In this document: piece by piece, positions 1 through 13,676 of the stretch
Layout: every line of letters starts with the position of its first letter
How positions within the stretch are numbered: position 1 is the stretch's first letter
Source: Sialis fuliginosa
Taxonomy: Eukaryota; Arthropoda; Insecta; Megaloptera; Sialidae
Length of the DNA: 64,000 bases
Direction: 5' to 3'
NCBI GenBank assembly: GCA_961205875.1
Contig: OY540810.1
Location: 8,928,001 to 8,992,000, forward strand
Translations under genes and position numbers: made by a program
Notes under the pieces: model-generated
The model's database searches: none
What the model was told of the DNA's origin: nothing
What the model saw: only the letters and a program-made list of their open reading frames with translations

Positions 1-328
1 TAATGAGCACGCAGTGATGGACACTTGCTAATAATCACAAAATGATAAGTACTACGACACAAAAGATATAAAAGAAAGAATCGTCAAATTTGAAACAATG
101 TAAAGCAGTTGCTATGATAATATAATAATTAATTAATAAATTATACTAATAATTAGTTTAAATGTCCACCACTATGACACCTATTGACCGATTGTCATCA
201 AATCATGCTGTAAGACAGTTAAATGTATATAGATTAGTATTCAGAAATGGTACTAATCAAATATCAACAAATATTTCTAATTCAGTACATTTATTTAAAA
301 AATAGCCAAGACTGGTTCCAATACCTTA
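1..328 (-). mobile_element. GGTACTGG-family TIR element, copy 1 (cut by window edge)
   Basis: Matches 37441-37784 throughout (shared blocks include TGATGGACACTTGCTAAT-like and CAAATATCAACAAATATTTC-like stretches) and ends with the family terminus ACTGGTTCCAATACCTTA. Only one end is inside the window. Confidence 0.75.
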
Positions 329-1080
329 CATAAGAATGTATGCTAATGGATCATTAACGTAAGGGAGTGCTCTATCTCTATCTTGTCTCGAAGTCACTTT
401 GAAAGTGTAACATGGCTGATTGTAACAAACCCATCTACCTATGTCGATTCTTATTTATCTTACCATTATATTTTATATCATATAAATTATGTTTGATTGC
501 TGTAATGCCTGGTAATATAATAAGATTGTGATGTTATCTGATTATATTTGCCATAATTTAATTTATTGAGCATTATTATCATGAGAGACAGTTTGTGGTT
601 GCGAACATTAGCTAGAAGAAGATAGTCTTTTGTTAATCTTGGGGTAATTATTTATTCTTTTGTTTTTGACCTTTGTACTTAACTTGCAGGGTCTGGTTTT
701 AATATTGATTAATATTTTTAAAGATATTGTTTTAGATATAGATAATAGGTACACGGTTATTTTGAATATAAACAGAGCCGCACTTATCAACAGGCGCTAG
801 CTGGGGACCTCGCGATTTAGGCGTTAACTTAAAAAAAAAACACATTCTCTGCTCTTCAGGGGAAAATATGAATTTTGAAAAATTAGTGGATTGAATCAAT
901 TGAAGGGGGGCAGATGAAAAAACGATTAAGTTGAGATTTTGTCTCTTTGTCAATATTGTATAGATAGATACTATATGTACATAGTATAAAAAAAGACCCT
1001 TGCTGCATCTGATTTTCTCAGCAACTACTGAAAGGATTTTATTTCGGTTTTATTAATGGATAGAATGTTTCACGAGGAAG

Positions 1081-1241
1081 GTGCTTTACAGAAACGGACT
1101 CCGCCACCACTTCGACCTTGTATGTTAGCTGCGTCAAAACGCAGCGCCGTTTCGACGCAGCTAACATGCCACTTGTATTGAATCGCATATAACAGATTTG
1201 CAAGGTCGAAGCAGTGACGAAGACCGTTTTTGTAAAGTGTC
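1081..1241. mobile_element. foldback (palindromic) element
   Basis: The outer arms are inverted copies: GTGCTTTACAGAAACGG… at the left and …CCGTTTTTGTAAAGTGTC at the right, each followed inward by a CTTCGACCTTG block. The core at 1122-1167 is a near-perfect 46-base hairpin (14-bp outer arms ATGTTAGCTGCGTC). AAG flanks both ends. It has no coding capacity. Confidence 0.75.
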
Positions 1242-1569
1242 AAGGCTTAATGTTTATAATTTGTTTATATTTAGAAAACAATGTTTAATAGGTTTATTAT
1301 AGATTAAATTTATATCTCCGGGTGACATCGGGTTCAATGCGCTACTTAATTTATAAAAAACAAATACAAATATCTCAAACTTGTATTTGTTTGCCAATAA
1401 ATTATTTAAAACAAAACATTAACTGTGTATGTCAATCTAAAAATATTTGTTTTCAATTGTTTGATGCGTGTAGATTTATCTATTTTCGATTCTGAACGAT
1501 TCAAATTTTTTTAGATATTTTAAAATTTTGTGTACAATTTTAATTGGACGCATAACGCATATCAATATT

Positions 1570-1695
1570 AATATTATAAATGTTTGTCTGTTTGTAACCT
1601 TTTCATGGCTGAACCAATCTTTATGAAATTTGGCATTCTGAGGAAGAACATAGAGGCTACTTTGTATTCCGAAGTCGCGGGTATCAACTAGTTAA
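1570..1695 (+). repeat. RTE-like 3'-tail repeat fragment
   Basis: It has the pattern ATTATAAATG…TGTCTGTTTGT…ACCAATCTTTATGAAATTTGGCA…GAAGTCGCGGGTATCAACTAG, a tail widespread in insect genomes and usually attributed to RTE-type or SINE-like elements. Related pieces lie near 9520-9710 (-), 16860-17052, 27645-27835 and 35880-36010. Family assignment is by resemblance only. Confidence 0.55.
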
Positions 1696-3290
1696 AAAAA
1701 TGATTTCCCTTAATACAGTCCTGCCTTTCAAATATTTATTCGCATATTTTATACACTGTTGTTACTCCATCACTTCTTCAGAAATTTTTATTTAAAACTG
1801 TTGAACAATAGGATCTCTATTTTATTTAACAATCTAATCACGAATAGAGAGAAATTTCAGAGTCACGATTCTTTTGTTAGATTAAGAATTTTTTCATTTT
1901 AATTACTCATAATCGAAATATTTAACATCTTTTTAAATTAATTACATAAGGGTATGAAAATAATAAGATATATTGTGTATGTTTTTTATTATTATTCTTT
2001 TCAATACACGTTTATTAATTGATTTATTTTTTGTTGCAGGTAAAATTTACGAGTCTTTATGAAGTTACTGTAAGGTAAAATTATCATAATATGTAAAGAA
2101 TTAAAAATGGACACGTGAGTAAATGTTGCTCACGATTAATGATTTTTACGTTCAATATAATGTGTTTATTTTATATTCGTATTATTTCTCTAAACTGCAT
2201 TTCTAATGCAGAGTAAAGTAACAATGCATTTTTAAATTTGGAGTTTTTTTGGGGGGTTCTGGTAAAGTTGGCAATACTGACCATGTATAACAGTGCTTCT
2301 TCTAAAAATGATTTATTTTTTTCTAAAAAAATCAAGAAATTAAAAAAAGATTAAATTACCTCATGACCCTAAAAATTCACGGCCCGCGACCAGATCTATT
2401 ATGATTATTTATTATAATTTCATTATATTAAATTAAAATCAGTCGTTTTTGTGAATCTAACATCAAACGCGACAAACTTAGTTTTGTAGTTTGGAACATT
2501 TATTTATGGATATTTCTGATATTATTTCCAGAAATTGAAGAATATCGAGTTTTTTATTAAGTTTTTTTGTTTTCTAACTTTAGTTTCAGAACTCGTTTGG
2601 GAAGGAAATAGTCCCATAATAATGTTGCTATGTTCAATATCTTTCAGTATAAAATAATAATTAAAAGATTTTTATAGCTTCTTTTAAATTATTTATTAGT
2701 TGCAATTTAAAATAAGTAACAACACCATTTCTCTTTAAGCCACGTCGTTTTTGTCGTTACTTTGGCAAACATTTATGTCATAAATTGTAATAAATATTTT
2801 CGTCATCTTTATTTATTCTAATTTTGAAATCAGTTTTTATACTAAAACATACAAATATGTTGTAGAGTTTGAGAATACTCAGAAATATAGATGTAATTTT
2901 AGAAGTATTAAACAAAAGCCATTTTTTAATATTGATAACGTTAATTTACAAATGACTATACATATAAAATATTATTTTTATCATTTAATCTTATTGTGAC
3001 TTAAGGCAGTTCAGGATATTTATTGCATAATAATTTTGTGCTAGATAGAATATCTATATTATTTACACGAATGAATTACAAAAATTCATAATATTATACT
3101 ATCTTTATCATATTTCTTTATAAGTACATAAATTATCTTTCCACTAAAAATAATAATCTTTATTAACCGCAATTAAAAAAATGTTTATTAATTGAAGAGG
3201 TGAGTTCCAAAACTCATTCATTCCATTTAAAAAAATAATCGAATTTTTTCAAAATCTGCTACATCTCGATTATTTTTTAATTGTCCAAAA

Positions 3291-3412
3291 TAATCTCAAA
3301 AACCACTGGACCGATTTTGATTAAATGTGCACCAACGAAATGTTATACATATGTACATATCATCACGTTATCACTCAAAAGAGCTGAGCAGTGAATAAAT
3401 AAATTAACTCGT
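3291..3412 (+). repeat. dispersed repeat (GACCGATTTTGAT … GCTGAGCAGTGA)
   Basis: Shares AAAAACCACTGGACCGATTT… and …CACTCAAAAGAGCTGAGCAG with 13553-13676 and 43232-43352. Three diverged copies in one window show a dispersed family; the ACCGATTTTGATxAAAT block resembles RTE-type tails. Confidence 0.6.
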
Positions 3413-3438
3413 ACTGTGACCTAAACTATACAATATAT

Positions 3439-3935
3439 GGATATGACCCCAGTAATGGCTATTTTTAAATTAAATGTAGTGAATTAGAAATATTTGTTGA
3501 TACTTTATTATTACCATTTCTAAATTTTAATCTGTATACATTTGTCTTACAGCGTGATTGTACTAATTATTAGTATAATTTATTTATTATTATATTATCA
3601 TAGCAACTGCTATACATTGTTTCAAATTTGACAATTATTTTATATTTTTTGTGTCGTAGTACTTATCATTTTGTAATCATTAGTAAGTGTCCATTACTGC
3701 TTGCTCATTACTGGTTTTACTTTGTCCGTTACTGTAGAAAAACATAAACAAAATAAAAGGCTATAATTTAAAAAACAAACTATATTTTCGAATTTGGTTA
3801 TTAAATTGATTAAATAAAGAGTTACTTGTTTCATTAGAAACATGAGTTCATGAGAATTACAAAAAAAGAAGCCCGCCAATCACAAAAACAGTAAACCTTG
3901 CTCTTATAGCGGCCAGAACTGGTGCCAGTACCTTA
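3439..3935 (+). mobile_element. GGTACTGG-family TIR element, copy 2
   Basis: Similar along its length to 26399-26906 and, reversed, to 37222-37784. It starts at GGATATGACCCCAGTAATGG, so the outer left terminus is lost, and ends AACTGGTGCCAGTACCTTA. No transposase is encoded; the open frame at 3879-3694 is a chance frame inside the repeat. Confidence 0.8.
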
Positions 3936-4369
3936 TAGTTCTACATAAAAGAGACATTGTATCTATCGCTTCGTTTTGTTTTTTTAATATTTGCTCTAAA
4001 CACGAAATGGTCATATTTTATGTAGGTATACATTTTTACATTATTAAAATAACATATTCATAAATAAATTTAACCTAGTTATTTTTTCAAATAGCCCGTA
4101 CATTTAGTTATTTCAAAATGCATAACAATAAATAGCGGGTGGTGCAACAATCCAGTATCTACGTACATTTGTTATATATGTAGACAATAAATGCAGTGGA
4201 CATAATTTCTGTGTCTATTTATAATCGGGAAAATGTGTTTTCTTGGCCGCGGCCGCTGCATCTAATTGGCGTTGCTTGAATCAACGGTGCACTAAATATA
4301 AACTTAAAAAACTAAACCAGTGGTCGACAACATTTATGTAACAAAATATTTAATTTTCAAAATACAATA

Positions 4370-4440
4370 AAACTCGATGTAACGAACTTTGGATTAAAAT
4401 CGAACAACAAAAATATCTTATTTAATTTCAATCTTTTTTA
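4370..4440 (+). repeat. possible pogo/Tigger-like terminus fragment
   Basis: CAATAAAACTCGATGTAACG followed by AACTTTGGA resembles the CAGTxxAACCTCGATATAACG end of Tigger-like elements. No opposite end was found. Confidence 0.35.
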
Positions 4441-4694
4441 GTAGGAAGGGAATTGTAAAATTTTGGCAGGCACATCTCATTTCGGTTTCGTCTTGGTATT
4501 GAAGAAGATTGGCTTAATTTCAAACGAGATGAGACCGTTATGATATATACCACTTACATTTTAACAGAGATGGTTTCAATTTTCAATACCTTTACATAGA
4601 TTTGGCTTTTTTTAAAGTCATATTCTATGCGGGGGGACTCTAAGGAGTGCAAGTGTCTTAATATTTTTAAAACATCTCTAATTTGTTGCTAAAC

Positions 4695-4740
4695 AGGGCT
4701 GGACTAGCTTGGAAGGATTGCGGGAAAATTGACGGGGCCC
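4695..4740 (+). repeat. single hAT-like terminus
   Basis: CAGGGCTGGACTAG followed by GACGGGGCCCTTGGC resembles a hAT MITE end; the matching right end was not found, so this is a fragment. The open frame starting at 4729 is probably unrelated to any gene. Confidence 0.4.
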
Positions 4741-5599
4741 TTGGCTTGCCAAAGAAAATATAAAAGCCGTAGCCGGGAAAGTATGGGAACTGTGTCAGTG
4801 AACCAATTTAACAAAAAAATTTCTCATAGGTTGCTTTTTTCAAAATCTATACATTTTTGGAAGCTAATATTTGATCAGGTTGAAAGTTACATAGAATGTG
4901 ACTCCCCCCAAAAAATCAGCCAAATCTATCCAAAGGCGTGTTTTGCTTTTATCGTCGCTTTAGGTTCTAATACCGCGTAGATTAATTTTGAGGTGACCAA
5001 AAGCTGTCCATTTTTTGATATCGCGTTTAAAAACTACCTATCCGAAGAACGACCTTTATTTTTTGTATATTTAAATAACAATTTTTAATAATTATGAAAA
5101 ATATACAACACTAAATAATATTTTATTTTTTAGCTGAAATATGATAGTCACACTGTTTGTTTTCATTTAAAAAATGGTTACATTAACATGATCTAATTAA
5201 ATCACATAGTTATCAACATAATACAAAAAAAATGGCGGGAAATACAAAATAAATTAATATGCATCTAATCATTACAGTCAATAAACAAATGCCATAAGTT
5301 TGCCAACCACTGAACTAAGCATACATACTCGTAGGTTACGTAAATAACGCAGGTAATGCACGTTTGAACGCATGTATGTGACATGGAAAAGGTGTATTGG
5401 TGCGCGCGATGATGCACGATTTATTTTGGATTATGATGATTCTTGGTGTGATTTTAAGTACATGAAGACATAGTTTCTAATCTATGGAAATATGTGTATG
5501 TTGTATTACGCAACAGTTAAAAACAAATTGTGGTCGATATGTATATAACCATAGCAACAGGAATATACATAACGCGTTTTTATCACCTTATCATCTGTT

Positions 5600-5742
5600 T
5601 CTGGGTGTAAGCCGCGTTTATTTGGTAGTGTTATCGACCAACTTTTCGTCACACATTGCAGTGGACATCTTCAAGGCTCTTCTAAAAGTGCACTTTTAGA
5701 AGAGCTCTGAAAAAGACCAAATCGACGCGGCTCACACCCAGA
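5600..5742. mobile_element. foldback element with nested palindrome
   Basis: Arms TCTGGGTGTAAGCCGCGTTT at the left and CGACGCGGCTCACACCCAGA at the right are inverted copies; the centre (about 5671-5708) holds a second palindrome around AAAAGTGCACTTTT. Related one-armed copies sit at about 29397-29500 and 38637-38735. Non-coding despite an open frame through it (5484-5699). Confidence 0.7.
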
Positions 5743-6108
5743 AGCCAAGATCCTTATCAAGATCACCACGGAAGACTTGTATCCCTAGATTAATATTAAA
5801 AAAAAGAAGCAAGGTAGAGAAAAAGGTTTTAGTCAAAAAATGAAGGGCCTAAAGGGGACATCAGATAATGCTATCCAAACTATATATTGCAGAATCGTGT
5901 TCTCCACGAAAAATGAAACAGTTTTCGTTAAAATTTTACGGCTCCAATTATTTAATATTATTTATTTTTTCTTTTTCTCGAACGGAATGACCTCCACCAG
6001 AAATAATTGTGACAGAGCCATCTGATACTCCCCCCTCCCCCCCAAACCTTTAACTTTTGCCCAAAACAATTTTCTCTATCTTACTATGTTTTTGTAATAT
6101 TAGTCTGG

Positions 6109-6352
6109 CATGGCCGTAACTACCACCGAAGTAGTGCCCCGGCCCTCCCGAGCATAGAGGGCCCCCGCAGCAGCGTAAAAATTGAGGGTCGGCAAGGTTA
6201 AGAAACAAAAAAAAGGTCGTTAAAATTAGTTACAAACAAAAATTGTAGACTGAGGTAGCAACGAAAAAAAAGGTCCTCATTTTTTTTGCATATAGTGAGG
6301 GGCCCCGGTCACTTGCTTCACCAGGGCCCCAGAGCCTCTAGTTACAGCCCTG
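6109..6352. mobile_element. hAT-type MITE, CAGGGCYGTAACTA family, copy 1
   Basis: The left end CATGGCCGTAACTA and right end TAGTTACAGCCCTG are inverted repeats; the 8-bp flanks are TAGTCTGG (6101-6108) and TAGTCTAG (6353-6360), one mismatch. GC-rich GGCCC blocks flank an AT-rich core. 244 bp, non-coding. Confidence 0.88.
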
Positions 6353-7385
6353 TAGTCTAGAATATTAAAAAGACACAAAAAATTCTTTTAAAGGACACAA
6401 AAAATTCTTTTGAGAGAGAATGAATGGCCATTACATCATTTGATGACAATAAAACTAAAAATACATAATTGTTTATATTTAATGAAATTTTATTTATCAA
6501 TTATTATTTTAAAAATAATACCTGTAATTATAGAAAATTCTTATTACTTCAATTTACAAAAAAATCGAAAAACAAATGCATTGGTCAGATGAATTAAAAC
6601 ATCACTAACTAAAAATGTATTTAAAAAAACTTGTTTACCTTGCAACAGAAAATCAATACAAAACAATATAAATAATGTCCGAGACAAGTTATATTTATAT
6701 TTACCTACATATATATATTCGTTGGGTAATTTAAAATTACGTCTGCTGATGCAGTATCTAAATAATATATACAGTATGTTTTCTATCGTGTGAACTAATT
6801 AAACTCAATTAATAAACAATAAAAACACTACATAAATGTAGTTCGCATAAATTAGTAATGTTACGAGTACATATTATAATATAATATTTTATTATATATG
6901 TATGTAGATAATTATACTTGACATTTTTTTATAACTTAAATTTTGAAGTACTTTCGAATCAATAGGTGTGGTTGTGTGCTAAGAAATTTTGACCATGGAA
7001 ATGAAAAAATGACGATTAAATTTTCGATTATTGATTTAAATTTACAGATATTTAAATAATACTGTATGGCTCATATCGTTATTTTCGTTAGATTTTTTAA
7101 TAGTTTCTTAAATATAATATTGTATAGATATTAACCTTTTTATAATTATACACCAATCACCACTGCTTTTAGATATATAGCTGAAGTAATTAATAAATAT
7201 CATACAACTGTCAGTGAATTGTCATTTAAATTGAACACAGTTTTGGTCTCGACCAGTGATTGGAAATCTATAAAAAAAGTAGCAAGTATCTGTTCTGGCA
7301 TACTAGAAATATCAGTTCTCTCAGCTTAATCAATTTGATAGAAAAGAGTTTAGTCACCTAGTGTATTTATTTTTAGGAAAATTAT

Positions 7386-7915
7386 TTAAGGTATGTACCA
7401 ACTTAGAAATATTTGTTCAAATTTGATAACAGCCATTACTGAATCATAATCTACAGACACATAACTGTAAAATAGCTTAATTTGATTACAATCGGTCAAT
7501 GAGTGTTAAAATTATGAACATTTAAACTAATTATTAGTGTAATCTATGTATTTATTAATTATTATATTATCATATCATCTGCTTTACATTGTTTCAAATT
7601 TAAAAATGTCTTTATTTTATAATTTTTGTGTCGTAGTACTTACAATTTTGTAATCATTAATAAGTGTCCATCACTGCGTGCTCATTACTGGTTTTACTTT
7701 ACCCATTACTGGGAAAAAAAAACATAAACAAAATAAAAGGCTATAATTTAAAAAACAAACTATATTTGCGGACTTTGGTAATTAAATTGATTAAATAAAG
7801 AGTTACGTGTTTTATTAGTAACATGAGTTCATGAAAATTATAAAAAATAAACCTGTCAATCACAAAAACAGTAAACCTTGCTCTTATAACGGCCATAACT
7901 GGTGTCAGTACCTTA
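7386..7915 (+). mobile_element. GGTACTGG-family TIR element, copy 3 (diverged)
   Basis: The left end AAGGTATGTACCAACTTAG is diverged; the right half is close to the other copies (CAGTAAACCTTGCTCTTATA, then ACTGGTGTCAGTACCTTA). Confidence 0.75.
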
Positions 7916-7978
7916 GTAGTTGTTGTTTATTCTTCAAAAATTAGTATTTAAGTCAAGTAAAAAACTTTACTTGACTTA

Positions 7979-8240
7979 TGTCCGGTATTATAAAGGAACT
8001 AGCAAATTTTTCTAGCTAGCAAGCACTTTCAAATGGGGTATCAAATTTATATGACAGTTTCATTGGAGTTGTTGACATATAATTTCATACATGGAAGTAA
8101 AATTAAAGATATGTAAAGTATATTTACTAAAGTGTAAATATCTGTTAAAAACTCAAAGAAAACTGTCATATAAGTTTGATTCCTCATTTGAGAGTGCTTG
8201 CTAGCTATCAAATTTGCTAGTTCCTTTATAATACCGGACA
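7979..8240. mobile_element. TGTCCGG-family palindromic MITE, copy A
   Basis: Long TIRs of about 55 bp: TGTCCGGTATTATAAAGGAA at the left and TTCCTTTATAATACCGGACA at the right, extending into GCAAGCACTTTCAAATG. TTA lies on both sides (7976-7978, 8241-8243), as for elements with 3-bp TSDs such as PIF/Harbinger. 262 bp. The - strand open frame is a chance frame. Confidence 0.85.
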
Positions 8241-8243
8241 TTA

Positions 8244-10441
8244 AATATCTAAAATGCTGCATGTGACATAAAACTTTGTAGTCAACAGTGATTTTATCAA
8301 AATGGTTTTTAATTGAAACTTCTCTATTAAATCATGACTACATTATACACGCTGTACATATATTTAATTCTTTGCTTTCGTTTCATTATTATTGCAATTG
8401 TAAATTGAATTCACGAGAGTGTCATTGAATTGATCTCCCACTCTTTCCCCGATGAAAGTCTGAATTAAACTCACCTGTCATAGTGTCTAAATGTGTTTAT
8501 TTGCAACACGCAATAGTTTTATTTATAAATGTGTCCACGTACAATGACTCCGAATAATTTCAAGTCATCTCTTTATTAAAATCATTCTCAGATGATCTTG
8601 TAACCGACTTTTTATTGTGAATTGTTTTTTTATACATACGTGGATCTCTCTCACACATGTGCAATGCACGGTTGCCAGATTGTATTAATATAATATATTA
8701 ACTTTATTATTTTGATGGTACAGTTTTACTTTATTATTTTAAATTTGCCAAATGCGAGTCGAGTCTCGTGTATTAGTGTCCTGTACCGCATAATTTTTCA
8801 ATTAATTCGATTATTATTCGAGAAGTACTTCAAATTTTAAAACCCAGATATATCGATTTACTAAAATAATGTCAAATATCAGCTTTAGTTAGAATACTGT
8901 GATAAATACAGTTGATTCCATAAATATTCCCTTTTCAGATTTTGGGCAGAACACTAAAATTAATACATTTTTTCGACTCATAAATGTAGAAAGAATCTTT
9001 GTCATTAAAATGTTTTGTACATTTTTTTTTTCAAAAATAATGGCCTAGAATAAATCAATAATTTGTTCAAAGATCCTTGAAATTGAGTTGGTTTGTCCTT
9101 TGCAAAGCAAAACAACTCGTGCAAAGTTTATCTACGTTACGTAACATATTTATTAAAAAATGTAAGTATTACAATTTGGCAACAATGGATATACAAACAT
9201 ATTTTAATATAATGCTCAAAATATATTACTTTTGTATTCATTTTGAAATGATATTTATTCGTGATGTTTAATATCAAAAGGTAGCTATTTTATTATTTTT
9301 CTCTTCCTCATTTATGTGAAATCACGTCATTTTTCTGAAATTATACTAACAACATTTAATTTTATATTATAATATTTATAACAAAGTTTATATTATGATA
9401 TTTTGTTTATTTTTGTGACTTAAATTGATATTAAAAAACCACAGTTCGTTTTGATTTAAGTCTTTATTTCTCAATTAAAAATAAGCCAAATTTTTCGTTA
9501 TAGAATATTTGAACGGCTGTAGATATGTTTTATGAAAAAAAATTGTTACCCGCGTTTTTTTATCTAATATTTTTCGGGATATAAAGTAGCCTATATCCTT
9601 CCTCAAGATGCAAGCTACCTACCTGCCAAATTTAATCAAAATCGGTTAAGAGATTTAGCCATAAAAAGATAACAAAAAGACAGAGTTATTTTTGCATTTA
9701 TAATATCTATGGAGTGTAACTTAAATTTTACGGTAAAGCATGCATTGAAAATTATTTCTAGTACCTAAAAAAAATTATTTTTATATAATGTCAATCTGTG
9801 AACAATGCCAGTAATGTAAAAATATTTCCAGCTTTGAATTTTATCGTAAAAAACTTCCCATCAAACCGATTTTCTTGAAACAGCTGATTTTAATTAATGT
9901 ACATAACAAAAACAAATCTAGTTAGGTGAAGGTTATTGCACCGCGAATATCAACAATGAATCTATTAAACAGCGGTTCCCAATTGTTTTTACTGTTTTTT
10001 TTTTAAATATTATCACTAGTTCCCATTGAATGGATCTAACTTTATTTTCCTCCGCACGTATCTCACAAAAAATATATCCCAAAAGTGATTATTTTCATTA
10101 ATAACATGTTTGGGTATTATATAATAATATTTTACGGTAACTTTTACTGTTTTGTTACTCTTCTTGTGGTCTCGTTGAAAATTTTCGTATTTATTTATTT
10201 TTTAACAGAGGAAATTAGTATTTGTGGTTAAATGTTATGTAATTTGATTGGAATTCTAGTTTAAACTAATTGTTTCGTGGTATCGTTGTGGAATTATAAA
10301 TACAGATGCTGGAATGTAATTTTTTACTTTCTTATACGGCCATATTATGTATGAAGTACTTACTTACGAATTGTAAAACCAATTTTTTTTAATTATCCAT
10401 TTTGACTATTTTCGCTATGATGTATGTGTGTCTGTTTGTCT
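8244..10441. other. AT-rich presumed how intron, no gene seen
   Basis: Apart from the RTE-like tail at 9520-9712, only short chance open frames (for example 9077-9271) without recognisable domains. Confidence 0.6.
9520..9712 (-). repeat. RTE-like 3'-tail repeat, reverse orientation
   Basis: Carries GTTACCCGCG, GATATAAAGTAGCCTATATC, CTTCCTCAAGATGCAAGCTA and CCAAATTTAATCAAAATCGG, the reverse of the 16860-17052 pattern. Confidence 0.6.
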
Positions 10442-10449
10442 GTCTGTAG

Positions 10450-10847
10450 CTTAGACAAGGAAAGATAAAGGACACATAACACATTACCAAGCATTGTTAC
10501 CACATCACTGCACGAATCATTGGCGTATCATTCATATTTTAAAATAAATATCAATTGTTTTGAATTATAAAATTAATTAATAATAAATGTTTTATATTGT
10601 CTTTAAAAGTATTTCAGTGCTAATTGATTAACAGATAAATGTTTATTTGGAACTATACATACCTACTAAATTCAATTGTAATTTAAAGCATATTTTTATA
10701 AATTTTCAACTGACGCCTCTGGGATAATATGCATGGAAATGACGATTGTGAAATTTATGAAAAGATGGCTGCTGTAAAATTTTGGTAACACTTTCATATA
10801 CGGACTAGCATCGGTTGTTATGTATCCATAGTCTTTCCTAATCTAAG
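10450..10847. mobile_element. hAT-type MITE, CTTAGA family, copy 1
   Basis: The left end CTTAGACAAGGAAAGA and right end TCTTTCCTAATCTAAG are inverted; the 8-bp flanks are identical, GTCTGTAG (10442-10449 and 10848-10855). 398 bp, AT-rich, non-coding. A second copy is at 45116-45410. Confidence 0.88.
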
Positions 10848-11940
10848 GTCTGTAGACACTGTTAATTAATATATTTTTAAAAATGGGTACCACGGGATTT
10901 TCTTATACTTATACTGAGAGTGAACACTGTACGTGTTTCTCATTTTATTAAAAACATATTTCTGGATAGATAGAATAAAATTAATAGGATGTAAATTGTA
11001 GATAATAATATTCTCTATAACTCTTAATACATTTTTTAAACGATCACTAAACCGGAAACGGGTGTTTACTCAATTTTGAAATTTTTCGAAATATTTTTAA
11101 AACTAGAAAATATTACTACTATTCATAATTTATGTTCTATTCATTCTTTTCTTTCTTTTATCAGTTCGTGAAAAATATTTTTCTTTTTAAATTAAAAACA
11201 CGCATACTATTCACTTATAAGTATTACCTACGTATAAGAAATTCCCGTCGCATCTGATAGTATCATTTTGGTATGGAAATATACCAACATTAGAATGACC
11301 TTAATATTTATTGTTAGTTGTTTTTATGAAAACACATAATAATATAAACAATAACAAATTACCTAAATGGACTGTCAAGCGGTACCAATTTATATAAACA
11401 ATGCTACAAGTTGTTTATTATTATTGGTCATAGACCTCTTGTAGTAAATTGATAATGAACTTGACTTAAGTAAAGGTCTGTATTAAAAAGCGTATTATAA
11501 ATATTATTATGTATAGTATAAATATAAATACTGTATTATACATATTTATTTATGTACTAATATATTTAAATCGCCGTATTAAGATTTCACTTTGTATTTT
11601 ATCAACTGTTCCTTTCACAAATAAAATACTATACACTGAATACATAGACATGCAAAAAATAATATTGACAATGTCGTTTCTTCTCTTAATATCTCCACAC
11701 ACTACAGCCATAGTATACAATTTCACTATTTAATTTAAATTAGTTTCGTCTTTAGTGCTTAATTAATAGACATGTGTCATTTGTATTGATATAAAAAGTA
11801 TTTTTTTTAATGCGTTAGTTATTATCTATTTTAGAATATTACTTGAATTAAATCTAAATCTAAATAATTTATTTTTTGGGTATGTACATTACAGATAAAA
11901 TTATTTAAATAATTATTTCAATTTAAATCGAAATCATCAC

Positions 11941-12038
11941 TTTTGCGGCCCTCTGCTATTTTTTACGACCTTTTTTTGGTCATCATTACTACAAAACCCT
12001 GAGACTCCGGGTGAAAACCTTAGACCTGGTCACCCTAG
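11941..12038 (-). mobile_element. partial TAGGGTGAC hAT-type element
   Basis: Ends ACCTGGTCACCCTA, with CCGGGTGAAAACCTTAGACC just inside, matching the left end of 55521-55741 in reverse. The other terminus is not recognisable. Confidence 0.6.
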
Positions 12039-13552
12039 TTCCGTTATACGTGTCCATGGTAACAACCGGTGTCTAGTAGATTAGTGAACATATAAAACTT
12101 CTTCAACCATGTAAAAATGAATCTGCGTAAATGGAGGGATTACTATATCATAATTGAATTTCTTGCATTCATGAGCGCATAGACATAGAGAATAGACCAG
12201 GCATCTGACCCGAGAGCAGAGCCGTGTCAAAAGAAAGAGATAGAAACAGGTTTAGAATATACTTGTTCTTTTTTTAAACAGGAGTGTAACTATTTCATTC
12301 TTAGTCCCGAACATTAAAAATATTCATAGATATTATAATAATATATTAATCTACTGTTGATTAATATATGATATTATTATGTTATATGTATATAAAGAGG
12401 TTAAAATAATTAACGTTATAAAAAAAATTATTTAAAAAAAGAAACAATTATTGATTTCTAAATAATATAAGTTTTGAATTTTTTTAACCAATTTTAATAT
12501 CTTGTTCTAATATCAAAAAATAATAATTAAAATTTTGTTAAGTAAATCTTGTATGGGCTGTTTGTAAGTGTAGCAATCCACCTCATAATTTTGTAGCAAC
12601 CACATGGGAATTGGTTTAAAACTATTTTTTATTAATATATATTTAATATTTTTGGTAGCAAAAATGTTTATTTTCCGGAATATCTATTCGTAATTTTGCA
12701 AATTTCTATCACATCAATTGATTTTTTTTTTAATTTCCTCGATGAAATATGAACCATTACAGTATGTTTATTGTTTATATTATTTACTTTTCTATAGTAA
12801 AAAACTTATTGCACAAAAATCACAAGATAGATATACAAAAATATATCTGACAGAAATACTACCCTGAAGTATAGTAAGCTACCAATCAGATTCTTAGAAA
12901 AAGAGGTAGATATATTCCCAACTACACTGCATCTCTCTCTCCCTTTTTGAACAGATGTTACACCATTGAGTTAATACAGAATGCACTGTCCATTCTCTAT
13001 GTCTATGCATTAGCGTCACTTAATGTTAATAATATACACCATATATAACCTATAAACATATAAATGTATAGGTATGTATATCTGAATGACGTGTATATGT
13101 AACTCTCTCCTAGGTCCACATTGAACTAACGCGATGATGCTGTGTCAGTTCACACATACATTAACACAATTATGTATCGTTTTCTCTTGCTGCGAATTTT
13201 AGGAGAGAGACGCGCGTAAAGAATGTCAACATAACAATGATTTAGACCAGTTGTAATTAAAAATGAAAAATACCGCACGGTGTGTAACGAGAAAGGGAAT
13301 TCTTGACGTGTTATTTTATATAGGCATGAAATGCAATAAGCATGTTCGTTTCTACACAGGCGTTGCTTAACCAGTTACTGTCGAACCCTATGAGCTCGAA
13401 TGGCGCAGGGCTTATCAAACAATTCTCAATAAACCACTTTATTCTTAAGCTAGAAATATAATGTTTAAATGACACATGCTTATATTGAGTTATCTAGGTT
13501 TTGTCTTTATTTATCATTTTGATTATTTTATGTGGATCTGTTTATTTATTCA

Positions 13553-13676
13553 GATTAAATTCAAAAACTTCTAAACCGATTTTGATCGAATTTCTACTAT
13601 TAAAAATATTAAGACACTAGAATTAATTTAGGTTTGTTATCATCACACTAATCCATCAAAAGGCTGAGCAGTGACG
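13553..13676 (+). repeat. dispersed repeat, second copy of the 3291 family
   Basis: Carries AACTTCTAAACCGATTTTGA and ATCAAAAGGCTGAGCAGTGA in the same order and spacing as 3291-3412, more diverged. Confidence 0.5.
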
